Below are positions 43,730 through 52,034 of a DNA stretch of 64,000 bases, piece by piece. The notes under the pieces were generated by a model, which had not been told where the DNA came from, made no database searches, and worked only from the letters and a program-made list of their open reading frames with translations. Origin of the DNA: Streptomyces sp. NBC_01591 (GTDB lineage: Bacteria > Actinomycetota > Actinomycetes > Streptomycetales > Streptomycetaceae); NCBI RefSeq assembly GCF_035918155.1, contig NZ_CP109327.1, positions 4,960,001 to 5,024,000 of the forward strand. Direction: 5' to 3'. The position numbers and the translations under genes are program-made. Position 1 is the stretch's first letter; every line of letters starts with the position of its first letter.

Positions 43730-44713
43730 TCACACCCGACCGGCGCGAAACGTGCGCCGGTACACCGTCGGGGACACCCCCAGCGCCGTCTGGAGATGCT
43801 GCCGCAGCGACGTGGGCGTCCCGAAGCCCGCGTCCCGTGCCACCTGGTCGATCGACAGGTCCGTCGACTCCAGCAGGTGACGGGCCCGTTCGACCCGCTG
43901 CCGGGTCAGCCACTGGACGGGGCTGACCCCGACCTCCTCCCGGAACCGGCGGGTGAAGGTCCGCACGCTCATCGACTCCTGCTGCGCCATGTCGCGCAGC
44001 AGGATCGGCCGCTCCAGCCGCCCGAGCGCCCAGGTGCGTGCCGTGGTCGTGGTCGCGAACTGTGCGTCGGGCACGGGGCGTTGGATGTACTGCGCCTGCC
44101 CGCCGTCCCGGTGCGGGGGTACGACGGTGCGGCGGGCGACGTCATTGGCGACGGCGGTGCCGTGGTCGCGGCGCACGATGTGCAGGCAGAGGTCGATTCC
44201 GGCGGCGACCCCGGCGGAGGTCAGGACGTCCCCGTCGTCGATGAACAGGACGTCCGGGTCGACCCGGACCTCGGGGAAGAGCTGCTGGAAGTGGTCGGCG
44301 TGCCACCAGTGGGTGGTGGCGGGGCGCCCGTCGAGATATCCGGCGGCGGCCAGCACATAGCTGCCCGTGCAGATGGAGACCATCCGGGTCCCGGGCCTGA
44401 TGTGGGCGAACGCGGCGGCCAGCTCGTCGGTGAGCCTGCCCTCCGTGTAGACGGGGCCGAGTTCGTAACTGGTGGGGATCACCACCGTGTCGGCGGTGGC
44501 CAGGGTTTCGGGGCCGCGCTCGACGGTGATCGTGAAGTCCGCGTCGGTACGGACCGGGCCCGGCGGGCGGATCGAGCAGGTCACGACTTCGTACAGACTG
44601 CGGCCCTCGTTGTGCGGCTCGGTACCGAACGAGCGGCCGAAGATCCGCTGGGGGATGCCCAGTTCGAAGGGGAGCAGCCCGTCGAGGGCGAGGACGGCGA
44701 TGCGGTGCGGCAT
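43730..44713 (-). CDS. GlxA family AraC-type transcriptional activator
   Basis: The 327-residue regulator has an N-terminal DJ-1/PfpI-like domain with the nucleophile-elbow remnant SICTGSYVLAAAGYLDG (Cys near residue 114), and a C-terminal AraC helix-turn-helix: SVRTFTRRFREEVGVSPVQ then IDQVARDAGFGTPTSLRQHL. ATG 44713 follows AAGGGAG. It is divergent from an MFS exporter gene, with 58 bases between them, and probably controls it. Typical ligands of the family are nitrogen compounds or unknown. Confidence 0.9.
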   Translation of the reverse strand: MPHRIAVLALDGLLPFELGIPQRIFGRSFGTEPHNEGRSLYEVVTCSIRPPGPVRTDADFTITVERGPETLATADTVVIPTSYELGPVYTEGRLTDELAAAFAHIRPGTRMVSICTGSYVLAAAGYLDGRPATTHWWHADHFQQLFPEVRVDPDVLFIDDGDVLTSAGVAAGIDLCLHIVRRDHGTAVANDVARRTVVPPHRDGGQAQYIQRPVPDAQFATTTTARTWALGRLERPILLRDMAQQESMSVRTFTRRFREEVGVSPVQWLTRQRVERARHLLESTDLSIDQVARDAGFGTPTSLRQHLQTALGVSPTVYRRTFRAGRV

Positions 44714-44734
44714 TGGCGGACTCCCTTCACCCCT

Positions 44735-44750
44735 AGTGGTATAGACCTCA
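44735..44750. promoter_or_regulatory. DasR/GntR-like palindrome before the MFS gene
   Basis: AGTGGTATAGACCTCA agrees with the dre-type consensus AGTGGTCTAGACCACT at most positions (core GGT-TAGACC). It lies in the short gap between divergent AraC and MFS genes. It could equally be the -10 region (TATAGA) of the AraC gene or MFS promoter. Confidence 0.3.
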
Positions 44751-44771
44751 AGCCTGATACATGTCACTCCT

Positions 44772-46133
44772 GTGAAGGAAAAGTCAGCGGAACACCCGCG
44801 CATTCCCGCCGCCGCGCGCGATGGTGCGCAGCCTCTTCTGCCCAGTTCCACCGGTGTGCGCCCGAGGGGCGAGGGCCTGGGTGGCGGACTCGGCGACGGC
44901 CTGGGCGAGGGTCTGGGCGCCGGCCTCGGCGACGGTCGGCCGGAGGGGCTCTGGAACCGTAACTTCCGGCTCTTCTTCGTCGCCCGCACCGCCGCGCTCT
45001 TCGGTGACGGCATGATCCCGGTGGCGCTCACCGCGGGTCTGCTGGGGGCCGGCCGGCCGCACTCCTCCGTGGGCTTCGCGCTCGCGGCCTGGATGGGGCC
45101 GCTGGCGCTCTTCGTGCTCTTCGGCGGCGTACTGGCGGACCGGTTCACCCCCCGCCGGATGATGATCATCGCGGATGCGCTGCGGCTGGTCGGGGCCTCG
45201 GTGCTGGCCTTCTCCTTCACCACCGGGAACCCGCCGCTGTGGGCGGTGTACACGCTGAGCGCGGTGGCCGGGGTGGGCGCCGCGCTCTTCCAGCCGGGCG
45301 TCGCCTCGACCGTGCCCCGGGTCTCCTCCGACGTGCAGCGGGCCAACGCGGTGCTGAGGGTCTCCGAGGCGCTGATGACCATGGCGGGCCCGGCCTTCGC
45401 GGGCATGCTCGTCGGGCTGGCCAGCGCCGGAGCGGTCTACGCGGCGAACGCGGCGACGTTCGCCGTCTCCGGCATCTGCCTCTTCCTGCTGCGGCTCGCA
45501 CCGGCCCCCTCGGACGACGCGCACCGCGGCGGCTTCGTCGCCGAACTGGTCGACGGGTGGCGGGAGTTCCGGGCCCGCAGCTGGCTGTGGGGGGTGATCG
45601 CGATCTGGACGGTGTACGGCTTCACGGTGCTCGGCCCGATGCTGCCGCTCACCGCGGTAGAGGTCACCGAGGCGCACGGCTCGGGGACGTACGGCGTGAT
45701 GATGGCGGTGAACGGCGCGGGCAGCGTCGTCGGCGGGCTGCTCGCCCTGCGCCTGAGACCCCGCCGCCCGCTCGCGGCGGGGGCCGTCGCGCTGACCGGG
45801 GTCTGTGTGAACCTGCTGGTGCTGGGCCTCGGGCTGCCGGTGCCCGCGCTCGGGGCGGGGCAGTTCGTGGCGGGTGCGGCGTTCGCGTTCTGGCTGGTGA
45901 TGTGGTCGACGACGGTCCAGACCCATGTGCCGCCCGAGGCGCTGAACCGCCTGCACGCGTACGACGTGGCGGGCTCGTTGCTGATGCTGGCGGCGGGCCG
46001 GGCGCTGGCGGGACCGGTCGCGGACGAGGTGGGCGCGCCCGAGGTGCTGCTGGCCGGAGCGGTGATCAACATGGTGGCGGTGGCGGCGCTGTTGGTGGCC
46101 CGGCCGATCAGCCGGCTGGAGCGGATCGCATGA
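44772..46133 (+). CDS. Major facilitator superfamily exporter
   Basis: This 453-residue protein starts with a hydrophilic tail containing a Gly-rich tetrapeptide repeat (GLGGGLGDGLGEGLGAGLGD), followed by about twelve membrane helices from residue 62 on. RNFRLFFVARTAALFGDGMI and the A-motif FGGVLADRFTPRRMMII are typical of the MFS_3/enterobactin-exporter (EntS-like) family. It probably exports a small molecule. GTG 44772 is 58 bases from the divergent AraC gene. The DUF2809 gene overlaps its stop. Confidence 0.87.
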   Translation: MKEKSAEHPRIPAAARDGAQPLLPSSTGVRPRGEGLGGGLGDGLGEGLGAGLGDGRPEGLWNRNFRLFFVARTAALFGDGMIPVALTAGLLGAGRPHSSVGFALAAWMGPLALFVLFGGVLADRFTPRRMMIIADALRLVGASVLAFSFTTGNPPLWAVYTLSAVAGVGAALFQPGVASTVPRVSSDVQRANAVLRVSEALMTMAGPAFAGMLVGLASAGAVYAANAATFAVSGICLFLLRLAPAPSDDAHRGGFVAELVDGWREFRARSWLWGVIAIWTVYGFTVLGPMLPLTAVEVTEAHGSGTYGVMMAVNGAGSVVGGLLALRLRPRRPLAAGAVALTGVCVNLLVLGLGLPVPALGAGQFVAGAAFAFWLVMWSTTVQTHVPPEALNRLHAYDVAGSLLMLAAGRALAGPVADEVGAPEVLLAGAVINMVAVAALLVARPISRLERIA

Positions 46134-46567
46134 CCGGGGGCGGGGGGCCGGCGGCAGTGTCCCGGACCGCCCCGCGCGCCCGTGCGGTCGCGGCCGGGGC
46201 CGCGGTGCTGACCGTACTCGCCGGGCTCGGGGTCAGGGCCTTCATGGACGGCGACCTCGCCAAGTACGCCGGGGACGCGCTCTACACCGTGCTGATCTGC
46301 GCCCTGGTCGCCGTGCTCGCGCCCGGCGCCCGGCCGGTCGTCAAGGCCGGGACGGCGCTGGCGTTCAGCTGGGCGGTGGAGCTGCTGCAACTGACCGGGG
46401 TGCCCGCGGACCTCTCCCGCCACAGCGCGGTGGCGCGGCTGGTGCTCGGCTCGACCTTCAACGCGCCCGATCTGTTCTGGTACGCGGTGGGGGCGGGGTT
46501 CGCCTGGGCGGTGACGGCCCTGGCTACTTCTGACGGCTGCGTTCCTCGGACTTCTGCATCTCGATGA
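46130..46567 (+). CDS. DUF2809 family membrane protein
   Basis: The 145-residue protein has four predicted membrane helices (AVAAGAAVLTVLAGLGVRAF, YAGDALYTVLICALVAVLAP, AGTALAFSWAVELLQLTG, FWYAVGAGFAWAVTALA) and the DUF2809 signature DLAKYAGDALYT with WAVELLQ. Its ATG overlaps the MFS stop (ATGA). The last 14 codons lie opposite the end of the convergent gene at 46524. Function is unknown; homologues are integral membrane proteins. Confidence 0.82.
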   Translation: MTGGGGPAAVSRTAPRARAVAAGAAVLTVLAGLGVRAFMDGDLAKYAGDALYTVLICALVAVLAPGARPVVKAGTALAFSWAVELLQLTGVPADLSRHSAVARLVLGSTFNAPDLFWYAVGAGFAWAVTALATSDGCVPRTSASR

Positions 46568-46856
46568 CCTCGAAGACATGGGCGCTGGTCTGCCTGCGCA
46601 CACTGCCGGCGACCAGCAGCCCCGCACCGAGGACGGACAGGGGTGCGGAGATCCCCAGGAGGGTCAGCTGCTTCGGTACGTCGGTGTCCACCTCGCACAT
46701 CGACGACATGGTGCGGTGGCAGTACATGTCCTGATCCTCCGCCAGCAGGAAGCCCAGCCAGACCCACAGGGCACACGCGATGAGCAGCAGCACGACGCCC
46801 CAGGTCTGCATCAGCGCGGAGCGGTGGTGGAAGTGCTGGCGTGCTGCCCACTGCAT
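46524..46856 (-). CDS. Small membrane protein with two helices
   Basis: This 110-residue protein has two hydrophobic segments (TWGVVLLLIACALWVWLGFL and LGISAPLSVLGAGLLVAGSV) separated by an external loop with two cysteines (MYCHRTMSSMCEVD) that may form a disulphide. The C-terminus is charged. ATG 46856 follows GGGGGA. Its last 44 bases overlap the convergent DUF2809 gene. Function is unknown. Confidence 0.65.
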   Translation of the reverse strand: MQWAARQHFHHRSALMQTWGVVLLLIACALWVWLGFLLAEDQDMYCHRTMSSMCEVDTDVPKQLTLLGISAPLSVLGAGLLVAGSVRRQTSAHVFEVIEMQKSEERSRQK

Positions 46857-47029
46857 GGAATCCCCCGGTTCGGTGCGCGACGAGGCCGGCGGGCCCGACC
46901 CGTCGGCCGACTGGCGATCGTACGCGCATACGGGCCCGTTCGTTCGGGCCCGCGGGCGACGATCCCGGTGGCCCGATTCCTGCGAAGGGTGTCCCTCCGG
47001 CCACTCGTGAGCGGGTGCGCCGCGGCCTG

Positions 47030-48376
47030 ATGCTGAGTGACGTGACCCAGACAACCGAAAGCGCCGCCCGGAACGACGACCGGCAGGCCACCACCCCGGC
47101 AGCCTCCGGGCGCCCCTCCCGCCGTCGTGTTCACCGCGCCTGGATCGTCGCCGCCGTCACCTTCGTGACGATCATCGGCGGCGCCGCCTTCAACTCCCTC
47201 CCCGGACTCCTCATCGAGCCGCTCAACGCGCGGTTCGGCTGGTCGCGCGGGGAGATCGGTCTCGCCGTCTCCATCGACATGGCGCTGTACGGGCTCACCG
47301 CACCGTTCGCCGCCGCGCTGATGGACCGCTTCGGCATCCGCCGGGTCGTCGTGGTCGCCCTCACCACCGTGGCGACCGGGGCGCTGGCCAGCGTATGGAT
47401 GACGGCCTCCTGGCAGCTGATGCTCTACTGGGGTCTGCTCGTCGGCCTCGGCACCGGCTCCATGGCGCTGTCGTTCTCGGCCACGGTCACCAACCGCTGG
47501 TTCGTGGCCCGGCGCGGCCTGGTCACCGGCATCCTCACCGCGGCGGGCGCCTCCGGCCAGCTGGTCTTCCTGCCGCTGTGCGCCTGGATCGTCGAGGAAC
47601 ACGGCTGGCGCCCCGCCTCGGTGACGGTGGCGCTGGCGGCCCTGGTCGTCGTCCCGTTCGTCTGGCTCCTGCTCCGCGACCACCCGGCCGATGTGGGCCT
47701 CGCCCCGTACGGCGGCAGCTACGTGGAGAAGCCCGCGCCCGCGCGCGGGGCGGCGAGGCGGACCGTGCGCGTACTGGCCGACGCGGCGCGCACCGGACCG
47801 TTCTGGCTGCTGGCCGGTACCTTCGCGATCTGCGGGGCCTCGACCAACGGCCTGATCCGTACGCACTTCGTGCCCTCGGCCCACGACCACCACATGCCCA
47901 TCACCGCCGCGGCCTCGCTGCTCGCCGTCATCGGGGTCTTCGACATCATCGGCACCGTCTTCTCCGGCTGGCTCACCGACCGCTTCGACGCCCGGCGGCT
48001 CCTCGCCGTCTACTACGCGCTGCGCGGGGTCTCGCTGCTCTTCCTGCCGATGCTGCTGGCGCCGACGGTGCATCCGCCGATGGTGTTCTTCATCGTCTTC
48101 TACGGCCTGGACTGGGTCGCCACCGTCCCGCCGACGCTGGCCCTGTGCCGCGAGCAGTACGGCGAGGACAGCGCCATCGTCTTCGGCTGGGTGCTGGCCT
48201 CCCACCAGGTGGGCGCGGCGCTGGTGGCGTTCCTGGGCGGGGTGGCGCGCGATGCGTTCGGTTCGTACGACGTGGTCTGGTACGCGTCCGGGGCGCTGTG
48301 CGCGATGGCGGCGCTGATGGCGCTGGTGATCCGACGGGTCCGGGAGCCTTCGGACGCCGTCGTCGGACTCGGCTGA
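47030..48376 (+). CDS. Major facilitator superfamily transporter (monocarboxylate/oxalate-formate type)
   Basis: The 448-residue protein has twelve membrane helices after a 35-residue soluble tail. GGAAFNSLPGLLIEPLNARF, WSRGEIGLAVSIDMALYG and FAAALMDRFGIRRVVVVALT are typical of the OFA/monocarboxylate transporter group, which take up or antiport organic acids. This makes it a candidate uptake system for the acids used by nearby catabolic operons, but no CTGACG operator precedes it. ATG 47030 and GTG 47042 are both possible starts. Confidence 0.85.
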   Translation: MLSDVTQTTESAARNDDRQATTPAASGRPSRRRVHRAWIVAAVTFVTIIGGAAFNSLPGLLIEPLNARFGWSRGEIGLAVSIDMALYGLTAPFAAALMDRFGIRRVVVVALTTVATGALASVWMTASWQLMLYWGLLVGLGTGSMALSFSATVTNRWFVARRGLVTGILTAAGASGQLVFLPLCAWIVEEHGWRPASVTVALAALVVVPFVWLLLRDHPADVGLAPYGGSYVEKPAPARGAARRTVRVLADAARTGPFWLLAGTFAICGASTNGLIRTHFVPSAHDHHMPITAAASLLAVIGVFDIIGTVFSGWLTDRFDARRLLAVYYALRGVSLLFLPMLLAPTVHPPMVFFIVFYGLDWVATVPPTLALCREQYGEDSAIVFGWVLASHQVGAALVAFLGGVARDAFGSYDVVWYASGALCAMAALMALVIRRVREPSDAVVGLG

Positions 48377-48397
48377 CGGCGCCCGGAGCCCGGCGCT

Positions 48398-49141
48398 TCA
48401 GGCCGACGAGCTGTCGGCGGAAAGGTGCTGGGCGACGGCCAGGAAGACGTGCAGGTTCGCGATGTCGCTGACCGCGGCGCTGCACCGGCGGCCGGAGCCG
48501 CCGGTCCCCATGGCGTTGACCCAGCCCGCTGACACTTGGATCTCCTGGATGCCGGACCAGGGGAGGTGGCCCTTCCCCCGGGCGGTCAGGCCGGTGCGGG
48601 AGAGCGAGAATTCCCCGAAGTTGACCGTCTCGCCCGCCAGGATCGATTCCAGGACCGCCGGGCCCTGCGCCTGGAGGACGGCCTGCTGCATATGGGGTCC
48701 CCAGGTCTCGGGGCCCTCGTAGAAGTGCGTGATCCTCGCGTGGTCCCGGCCCGGGCCCACTGCGGAGTAGACGTACTCGGTGGTCGACGGGATGCCGTTG
48801 ATGATCTTCTGGGTGATGTCCTGGTAGAGCCGTACGGAGTCCCAGCGGATGACGACCCTGCCGTCGCCGGACTCCGGGTGCACGATCAGTCCGTTCTCGA
48901 ACAGGTGGAGACGCTTGGCGGCCTGTTTCCGGCTGAAGTCCGGATACCGGCGCAGCCACCAGAAGTACAGCAGGCCGGGTATCACGAGCATCGCCAAGAG
49001 GTGGATCATCATGAAGATGTAGAGGACGAAGATCGCCTTGTTCAGGCGCTTGGGGGTGAACGTGCCTTGCAGGGCGCCAAGTTGGTGGGTGGCGGCCAGT
49101 TCGGCGGCCTCGGGCGACAGGGTGTTCGGTGCTGCTGCCAT
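48398..49141 (-). CDS. DUF6585 family membrane-associated protein
   Basis: The 247-residue protein has one membrane hairpin (AIFVLYIFMMIHLLAMLVIP then LLYFWWLRR) after a 35-residue N-terminus. The cytoplasmic domain has a PH-like pattern: LHLFENGLIVHPESGDGRVV, WDSVRLYQDITQKI and GKGHLPWSGIQEIQVSAGWV. These match a family annotated DUF6585 in Streptomyces. ATG 49141 is divergent from a LysR gene 90 bases away. Function is unknown. Confidence 0.75.
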   Translation of the reverse strand: MAAAPNTLSPEAAELAATHQLGALQGTFTPKRLNKAIFVLYIFMMIHLLAMLVIPGLLYFWWLRRYPDFSRKQAAKRLHLFENGLIVHPESGDGRVVIRWDSVRLYQDITQKIINGIPSTTEYVYSAVGPGRDHARITHFYEGPETWGPHMQQAVLQAQGPAVLESILAGETVNFGEFSLSRTGLTARGKGHLPWSGIQEIQVSAGWVNAMGTGGSGRRCSAAVSDIANLHVFLAVAQHLSADSSSA

Positions 49142-49231
49142 GGACGTGTCCCTCGTCTCGAAGCTCGCGAACTCGCCTTGAAACTAGGGCCGGACGAGGC
49201 ATTCCACCAGCGACTAGATTGCATGTGAGCC

Positions 49232-50131
49232 ATGACTGGGGGGAATGTGTTCGAGATCGACGCGCTGCGTCTGCTGGTGACGGTGGCCGAAGCCGGATCG
49301 TTCACGAAGGCCGCGGCCCGGCTCGACTACACGCAGTCGGCGGTGTCCCGGCGCATCGCCTCGCTGGAGAAGGAGTCGGGCGGGCCGCTCTTCGAACGGC
49401 TCGCCCGGGGCGTACGGCTGAATCCGGCCGGCCACGCGCTGCACCGGCACGCGGTGGAAGTGCTCGCGCGGCTGGTGAGCGCGGAACACGAGATGGCCGT
49501 GATCCGTGCCGGGCGGGGCGGGCGGCTGCGGGTGGGGGCGTTCGCCACGGCCAATGTCTCGTTGGTGCCCGCCGCGCTGCGGGCGTTCGCCCGGGCAAGA
49601 CCGGATGTCGAGGTCGTCGCGGTCGAGGGCCGGACCGGTGAGTCGATGCGGCGCCTGGCGGACGGGGCGCTCGACCTGGCCGTGGTCAGCGACTACCCGT
49701 CCGGTCTGCCGCCGGTCGACGCCGTCACGACCGAGGTGCTGCTGGCGGACGAGCTGTTCGTCGTCCTCCCCCGCGACCACCGCCTGGCCGGATCCGGGAC
49801 GATCGATCTGCGCGAACTGCGCGACGAGACCTGGCTCCAGGACGTCTCCACCGACCGGCCCATGATGCTCGCCGAGGTCTGCGGCCGGGCCGGCTTCCGG
49901 CCGAAGCGGATCACCAGGATCGCCGAGTGGACCGGCAAGTTCGGCTATGCGGCCGCCGGGCTGGGGGTGGCGCTGGTGCCCTCGCTGGCCGCCTGGGCGG
50001 TCCCCGCCGAACTCGCCGTCTGCCGGCTCGGCGACCTCGCCCCGCGCCGGACCGTACATGTGGCGCTGCCCGCCGACCCGCTCCCGGCGGCACTGGAACT
50101 ACGGGATCTGCTGCGTGAGGCGGCCGGCTGA
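49232..50131 (+). CDS. LysR family transcriptional regulator
   Basis: This 299-residue regulator has the LysR helix-turn-helix (ALRLLVTVAEAGSFTKAAAR, YTQSAVSRRIASLEKESGGP) and a type 2 periplasmic-binding effector domain (LRVGAFATANVSLVPAALRA, LDLAVVSDYPSG). LysR proteins usually control the divergent gene, here the DUF6585 protein, and themselves. ATG 49232 lacks a clear ribosome site; GTG 49247 may be used instead. The effector is unknown. Confidence 0.9.
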   Translation: MTGGNVFEIDALRLLVTVAEAGSFTKAAARLDYTQSAVSRRIASLEKESGGPLFERLARGVRLNPAGHALHRHAVEVLARLVSAEHEMAVIRAGRGGRLRVGAFATANVSLVPAALRAFARARPDVEVVAVEGRTGESMRRLADGALDLAVVSDYPSGLPPVDAVTTEVLLADELFVVLPRDHRLAGSGTIDLRELRDETWLQDVSTDRPMMLAEVCGRAGFRPKRITRIAEWTGKFGYAAAGLGVALVPSLAAWAVPAELAVCRLGDLAPRRTVHVALPADPLPAALELRDLLREAAG

Positions 50132-50169
50132 AAGGTCGACCGGCGTGCCGACCTGCCCGCGGCGTGCGC

Positions 50170-50799
50170 TCAGCCGTCGAGCGGCCCGAACCGCCCGAAC
50201 GTCCCCCGGTGGAACAGCAGCGGATCGGACCCGTCCACCGCGCCCATCGCTTCCACCCGGCCGACGACGATCAGATGGTCACCCCCGGTGTGGACGGCCT
50301 GGATGCGGCAGTCGATCCAGGCCGGTACGGAGTCCAGCAGCGGCGATCCGGTCGCCGGGGCGGCCTCGTACGCCACCCCCGCGAACTTGTCCGAGCCGCT
50401 CACCGCGAAGCTCCGGCACAGTGCGCCCTGGTCCGCGCCGAGGATGTTGACGCAGAAGGCCCCGGCGCGCGCGATGCGCGGCCAGGTCGTCGACGTACGG
50501 GCGACCATGAACGTGATCAGCGGCGGGTCGAGGGAGAGCGAGGCGAACGACTGGCAGGCGAAGCCCGCCGGGCCCTGTACGTCGTCCGGGGCGTGTGCGG
50601 TGACGACGGTGACGCCGCTGGCGAAATGCCCCAGTACGCGGCGGAATTCGCCCGGGTCGACGGGTGGCCGCTCACCGTCGGCGACCGCTCGCAGTTCGGG
50701 GCGCGGCAGCGGATCGACCGGCGCCGGCCCTGCGGTCGTGGCGGCGCCGACGGACCTGAGGTACCGGACGGCGATGGCGGCCATGCCTGCGTGTCCCAT
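50170..50799 (-). CDS. Flavin reductase family protein (monooxygenase reductase component)
   Basis: The protein of about 209 residues has the FMN-binding split-barrel domain: FRRVLGHFASGVTVVTAHAP, GFACQSFASLSLDPPLITFM, AFCVNILGADQGALCRSFA and a late GGDHLIVVGRVEAM. Such reductases supply reduced flavin to two-component monooxygenases, for example HsaB in steroid ring opening. Operator D lies 17 bases before ATG 50799, so it belongs to the CTGACG regulon. No oxygenase partner of the acyl-CoA dehydrogenase type is adjacent. ATG 50784 and GTG 50802 are alternative starts. Confidence 0.85.
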   Translation of the reverse strand: MGHAGMAAIAVRYLRSVGAATTAGPAPVDPLPRPELRAVADGERPPVDPGEFRRVLGHFASGVTVVTAHAPDDVQGPAGFACQSFASLSLDPPLITFMVARTSTTWPRIARAGAFCVNILGADQGALCRSFAVSGSDKFAGVAYEAAPATGSPLLDSVPAWIDCRIQAVHTGGDHLIVVGRVEAMGAVDGSDPLLFHRGTFGRFGPLDG

Positions 50800-50815
50800 C
50801 ACCCTTCGATTAGAG

Positions 50816-50830
50816 CTGACGGTACGTCAG
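50816..50830. promoter_or_regulatory. Operator D of the CTGACG regulon
   Basis: CTGACGGTACGTCAG is a perfect match to CTGACGNNNCGTCAG and a perfect palindrome. It lies between the flavin reductase gene and the remains of a divergent SDR start. Confidence 0.72.
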
Positions 50831-50855
50831 ATGGGAAGGCTCGGGAGGAGGCGGT

Positions 50856-50954
50856 TTGGACCTGCCTGTGCGCGGCAAGGTACGTGGCATTGCATGGAAC
50901 CAGGTGACCGCGAGCAAGGCTGAGAGGTGTGGAGGCCGCGGCCGCGTAGTTCCC
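50856..50954 (+). pseudogene. Possible remnant of an SDR gene start
   Basis: After a strong ribosome site (GGGAGGAGG at 50843-50851) a TTG opens the frame LDLPVRGKV, a typical first stretch of SDR enzymes, which would continue ALVTGASRGIG. Here it continues RGIAWNQVTASKAE and then runs into a terminator hairpin. The likely explanation is deletion of the rest of a gene that was divergent from the flavin reductase under operator D. Only about nine residues support this. Confidence 0.35.
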
Positions 50955-50988
50955 GGGCCCACCCCCGACGATCGTCAGGGGTGGGCCC
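50955..50988. terminator. Perfect 11-bp hairpin upstream of the PAP2 gene
   Basis: GGGCCCACCCC (50955-50965) and GGGGTGGGCCC (50978-50988) pair fully around a 12-base loop. It would end transcripts coming from operator D before they enter the PAP2 gene, supporting the idea that a plus-strand transcription unit once existed here. Confidence 0.7.
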
Positions 50989-51038
50989 TGCCGTTCGGCC
51001 CGGGTCCGCCGCTCCCGCCGCTTCTAGGTTCACGTCCC

Positions 51039-52034
51039 ATGAGACGAGAAACCGGAAGCAGAACCCGCAGGACCGGACGGCCGCTGCTCGCCTGCGTCGT
51101 ACTTGGCTCGGGCGCGGCAGCCGTCGTGGGGCTCGCCCCGGGCGGGTTGGGCACGGCCGACGCGGTGGAGGTGACGGGCGGTGCCTCGGCGTCGATGTAC
51201 CGCTCGGTGACCGGGGCGGTGGCCGACGCGCCCTCCTGGACGGGACCGTTGCTGGAAGCGGCCACCGACGGCACCCTGGTGGTCCTCGGCCTGCTGCTGG
51301 TGTGGGCCTGGTGGAGCGCCGTACGCCGTGGGGACACCCGGATGTCCGCCGGTACCGTACTCACCGGCATCGGCACCGTGGCGGCGTACGCCGTCAGCGA
51401 GGCGGCGAAGCTGGTGGTGGACGAGGAGCGCCCCTGTCGGGCTCTGCGCTCCATCGCGGAGACGGCCGCCGAGTGCCCGCCGCCCGGCGACTGGTCCTTC
51501 CCGAGCAACCACGCCACCCTGGCGGCCGGCCTCGCGGTGGGCCTGGCCGTGCTGCGCCCGCGCCTCGCCGCCGTCACCCTGCCGGTGGCCGGGGCGGCGG
51601 CCCTGCTGCGGGTCATGGTGGGGGCGCACTACCCGCACGACGTGCTGGCCGGTGCGGTGCTCGGGGCCTCGGTGGTGGCGGCCGTGCTGCTCGCGTTCCT
51701 GCCGCTCGCCCGGACCGCGGCGTCAGCGCTCGGGAGGCGGCTGCGCGGGCGCGACGATCCCGGCCTCGTGGGCGACGACGGCCGCGGCGGCCCGGTTGTC
51801 CACGCCCAGCCGGGCCAGGATGGAGCTCACATGCGCCTTGACCGTCCCTTCCACCACATGGAGCCGCCGGGCGATCTGGCCGTTGGACAGCCCGCTGCCG
51901 AGGAAGGCCAGTACGTCGCGTTCCCGGCCGGTGAGCGCACCGACCCGTTCCCGGGCGGCGGTGCGGCGGCCGGCCAGAGCACCCGCGCCCGTCGCCGAGA
52001 GATGGGCAACGACCCGAGCCGCGACCCTCGGTGA
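51039..52034 (+). CDS. PAP2-type phosphatase with an abnormal C-terminal extension
   Basis: The PAP2 domain occupies residues 1-230: five to six membrane helices with KLVVDEERPCRAL, the motif WSFPSNHATLAAGLAVG and GAHYPHDVLAGAVLGA, the three phosphatase motifs KxxxxxxRP, PSNH and Sx5Hx3D-like. It would dephosphorylate lipid or isoprenoid phosphates on the outer side of the membrane. The normal end should be near residue 230, but the frame runs on for about 100 residues opposite the response regulator gene. The tail looks like antisense translation, so the natural stop codon seems lost. Confidence 0.78.
   Translation: MRRETGSRTRRTGRPLLACVVLGSGAAAVVGLAPGGLGTADAVEVTGGASASMYRSVTGAVADAPSWTGPLLEAATDGTLVVLGLLLVWAWWSAVRRGDTRMSAGTVLTGIGTVAAYAVSEAAKLVVDEERPCRALRSIAETAAECPPPGDWSFPSNHATLAAGLAVGLAVLRPRLAAVTLPVAGAAALLRVMVGAHYPHDVLAGAVLGASVVAAVLLAFLPLARTAASALGRRLRGRDDPGLVGDDGRGGPVVHAQPGQDGAHMRLDRPFHHMEPPGDLAVGQPAAEEGQYVAFPAGERTDPFPGGGAAAGQSTRARRREMGNDPSRDPR

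Noticed and set aside
50856..52034. One long protein from TTG 50856 through the PAP2 gene
   Set aside because: The stretch before 51039 crosses a strong terminator hairpin and lacks PAP2 similarity; ATG 51039 starts the membrane domain properly.
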